Shown: in pieces, positions 5,845 through 7,138 of the stretch
Layout: the number at the start of each line of letters is the position of its first letter
Numbering within the stretch: position 1 is the first letter of the stretch
DNA from: Comamonadaceae bacterium
GTDB lineage: Bacteria > Pseudomonadota > Gammaproteobacteria > Burkholderiales > Burkholderiaceae
Reading direction: 5' to 3'
Assembly: GCA_947484245.1 (NCBI GenBank)
Contig: CANKOT010000117.1
Coordinates: forward strand, 1-7,138
DNA: 7,138 bases
The notes under the pieces: model-generated
Told to the model about the DNA's origin: nothing
The model's database searches: none
Seen by the model: the letters and a program-made list of their open reading frames with translations, nothing else
Position numbers and translations under genes: made by a program

Positions 5845-5846
5845 TT
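5823..5846. promoter_or_regulatory. Perfect inverted repeat, probable TetR-family operator
   Basis: Arms AAAATAGAACG (5823-5833) and CGTTCTATTTT (5836-5846) are exact reverse complements around a 2-bp AG centre, and the site ends 6 bp before the TetR-family start codon. An uninterrupted 11-bp match is very unlikely by chance. Position and symmetry fit autorepression by the encoded dimer. Confidence 0.85.
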
Positions 5847-5852
5847 CAAACC

Positions 5853-6530
5853 ATGACAGTCCGACACATTACTTCAGCACCCTCTGCCGCCGTTTCTTCA
5901 ACCTCCGGCGCTCGCGCCACTGATGATGGCAGTGGTCGCACCCTGCTCAAGGGGCGGCAAACCAAAGCAGCCATTGTGGAGGCCGCACTTGGCTTGGCAT
6001 CCCAAATTGGCTTAGAAGGCTTGTCGATTGGCGCTTTGGCCGAAGTGACCGGCATGAGCAAATCGGGTGTGTTTGCGCATTTTGGGTCACGTGAAGAACT
6101 GCAAATTTCGGTCATCCGCGAATATCACGATCGCTTTGAGAGCGAAGTTTTTTATCCTGCTTTGGGATGTGCCAGGGGCTTGCCACGGCTTCAGAGTTTG
6201 TTTGACAACTGGATGCAGCGCACTTCCACCGAAATTGATTCGGGCTGTATTTACATCAGTGGGGCCGTGGAGTTCGACGATCGACCTGGCTCGGTGCGAG
6301 ATGCGTTGGCTTCATCGGTCAATACATGGCAAAACGCATTGCAGCGTTGCGTCGCGCAGGCTCAGGAAGAAAAACAGCTCACCGAAAAAGCAGACCCCTT
6401 GCAAGTGGCTTTTGAAATTCATGGTTTGATTTTGGCCCTTCACTACGACGCCAGATTTTTGCGCAATCCTGGCGCCGCAGAACGTGCACGCAAGGGCTTT
6501 ACAGACATTGTGGCGCGCAATCAAGCCTAA
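5853..6530 (+). CDS. TetR/AcrR-family transcriptional regulator
   Basis: This is a one-component regulator, probably a repressor whose ligand is an acyl-CoA or related compound given the acyl-CoA dehydrogenase gene 65 nt downstream. The 225-residue protein has an unusual Ser/Ala/Thr-rich N-terminal extension of about 34 residues. The TetR helix-turn-helix domain follows (about 38-84, core SIGALAEVTGMSKSGVFAHFGSR with the recognition helix near 69-76), then a helical ligand/dimer domain with GCIYISGAVEFDDRPG (131-146). The ATG at 5853 is the only reasonable upstream start: no ATG follows until residue 68, inside the helix-turn-helix, and none precedes it. There is no ribosome site before it (TTCTATTTTCAAACC), which suggests leaderless translation. 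The palindrome ending six bases upstream is the likely self-operator. The ligand is unknown. Confidence 0.9.
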   Translation: MTVRHITSAPSAAVSSTSGARATDDGSGRTLLKGRQTKAAIVEAALGLASQIGLEGLSIGALAEVTGMSKSGVFAHFGSREELQISVIREYHDRFESEVFYPALGCARGLPRLQSLFDNWMQRTSTEIDSGCIYISGAVEFDDRPGSVRDALASSVNTWQNALQRCVAQAQEEKQLTEKADPLQVAFEIHGLILALHYDARFLRNPGAAERARKGFTDIVARNQA

Positions 6531-6595
6531 AAAAGTCACCGTCATTGGCCTCAGATTATTTAATTTAACGCACTCACTATTTCAGAAAGTAAACC

Positions 6596-7138
6596 ATGCC
6601 CAGCTATATTCCCCCCCTGCGTGACATGCAATTTGTGTTGCACGAATTGCTTGATTTAGAAAACGAATTGAAGGCCATGCCCAAGCATGCTGAAACCGAC
6701 GCTGACACCATCAATGCTGTGTTGGAAGAAGGGGGTAAGTTTGCAGCCGAAGTTGTTTTTCCGATCAATATTTCTGGCGATGAAGAGGGCTGCAAGCTCA
6801 ACCGTGACACGCATGATGTGAAAGCCCCCTCTGGTTTTAAAGAAGCCTATGAAAAATATGTGGAGGGTGGTTGGGCCGCACTCAGCGCACAAGAAGAATA
6901 TGGCGGTCAAGGCTTGCCCTTCGTGGTCAATCAGTGCTTCTTTGAAATGCTGAATTCTGCCAACCAAGCTTGGACCATGTACCCCGGCCTGTCGCATGGT
7001 GCGCATGCTTGCTTGTCTGCACACGGCTCCAAAGAACAAAAGGACATGTACTTGCCCAAGCTCACCAGCGGCGAGTGGACTGGCACCATGTGCCTGACCG
7101 AACCCCACTGCGGCACCGATTTGGGCATGCTGCGCACC
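6596..7138 (+). CDS. Acyl-CoA dehydrogenase, FadE/DmdC-like long form, N-terminal part (cut by window edge)
   Basis: This is an FAD-dependent enzyme that introduces the alpha-beta double bond in an acyl-CoA. The visible 181 codons run open to the right edge. The family's long members are about 590-600 residues, so about 30% is seen. The N-terminal motif SYIPPLRDMQFVLHELL (3-19) is the extra domain found in long acyl-CoA dehydrogenases, including 3-methylmercaptopropionyl-CoA dehydrogenase (DmdC) and related FadE proteins. The core then begins: GGWAALSAQEEYGGQGLP (91-108) and MCLTEPHCGTDLG (165-177), the flavin/substrate motif that usually reads TEPxAGSDLG. The ATG at 6596 has a weak site (GAAAG at 6585-6589). 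It probably shares a transcript with the TetR gene. No second copy of that gene's operator is seen in the 65-nt gap. Fatty-acid versus methylthio-propionyl substrate cannot be told from this part. Confidence 0.92.
   Translation, partial: MPSYIPPLRDMQFVLHELLDLENELKAMPKHAETDADTINAVLEEGGKFAAEVVFPINISGDEEGCKLNRDTHDVKAPSGFKEAYEKYVEGGWAALSAQEEYGGQGLPFVVNQCFFEMLNSANQAWTMYPGLSHGAHACLSAHGSKEQKDMYLPKLTSGEWTGTMCLTEPHCGTDLGMLRT

Noticed and set aside
1..7138. Mobile element, CRISPR array, phage or defence system
   Set aside because: There are no transposase, integrase or nuclease genes, no direct-repeat arrays and no target-site duplications. Every long gene is a housekeeping-type metabolic or regulatory family with uniform codon use.

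Overview
The window looks like chromosomal DNA of a betaproteobacterium, most likely Burkholderiales/Comamonadaceae (Limnohabitans-, Rhodoferax- or Polaromonas-like). This is inferred from protein style, moderate GC, frequent TTG leucine codons and the pairing of a TRAP transporter with catabolic dehydrogenases. No database search was possible. No mobile element, CRISPR array, tRNA or rRNA is visible.

Layout. (1) Minus strand, 1-2966: a FadR-type GntR regulator (GTG start), then dctP, dctQ and dctM. This is a complete TRAP transporter set except that dctM runs off the left edge. The four genes read as one operon, with a perfect 10-bp stem-loop between dctP and dctQ. (2) Positions 2967-3224: a 258-bp divergent control region holding a near-perfect FadR-family operator (centre 3000) and a possible weaker second copy 42 bp away. 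(3) Plus strand, 3225-5693: two short-chain dehydrogenases and a fumarylacetoacetate-hydrolase-family enzyme, closed by a strong intrinsic terminator at 5762-5797. (4) Plus strand, 5823-7138: a separate unit with a perfect inverted repeat just before a TetR-family gene, followed by the first 181 codons of a FadE/DmdC-type acyl-CoA dehydrogenase cut by the right edge.

How the genes work together. The first dehydrogenase resembles 2-keto-3-deoxy-L-fuconate 4-dehydrogenases, and the hydrolase resembles 2,4-diketo-3-deoxy-L-fuconate/-rhamnonate hydrolases. Together they would oxidise a 2-keto-3-deoxy sugar acid and split it into pyruvate plus L-lactate (or glycolate for a pentose substrate). This is the lower half of a non-phosphorylating sugar pathway. 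The second dehydrogenase could be the sugar 1-dehydrogenase or another oxidation step. The TRAP system would import the sugar or sugar acid, and the GntR protein would control both arms from the shared region. The dehydratase and lactonase expected for a full pathway are not in the window and may lie to the left of dctM or elsewhere.

The TetR/acyl-CoA dehydrogenase unit belongs to acyl-CoA oxidation and is transcriptionally separated. Overall this is a coherent but conventional catabolic locus. The most useful details are the two regulatory sites, the intercistronic hairpin, the apparent lack of a ribosome binding site for the TetR gene, and the unresolved substrate. I did not find a clearly new biological system.
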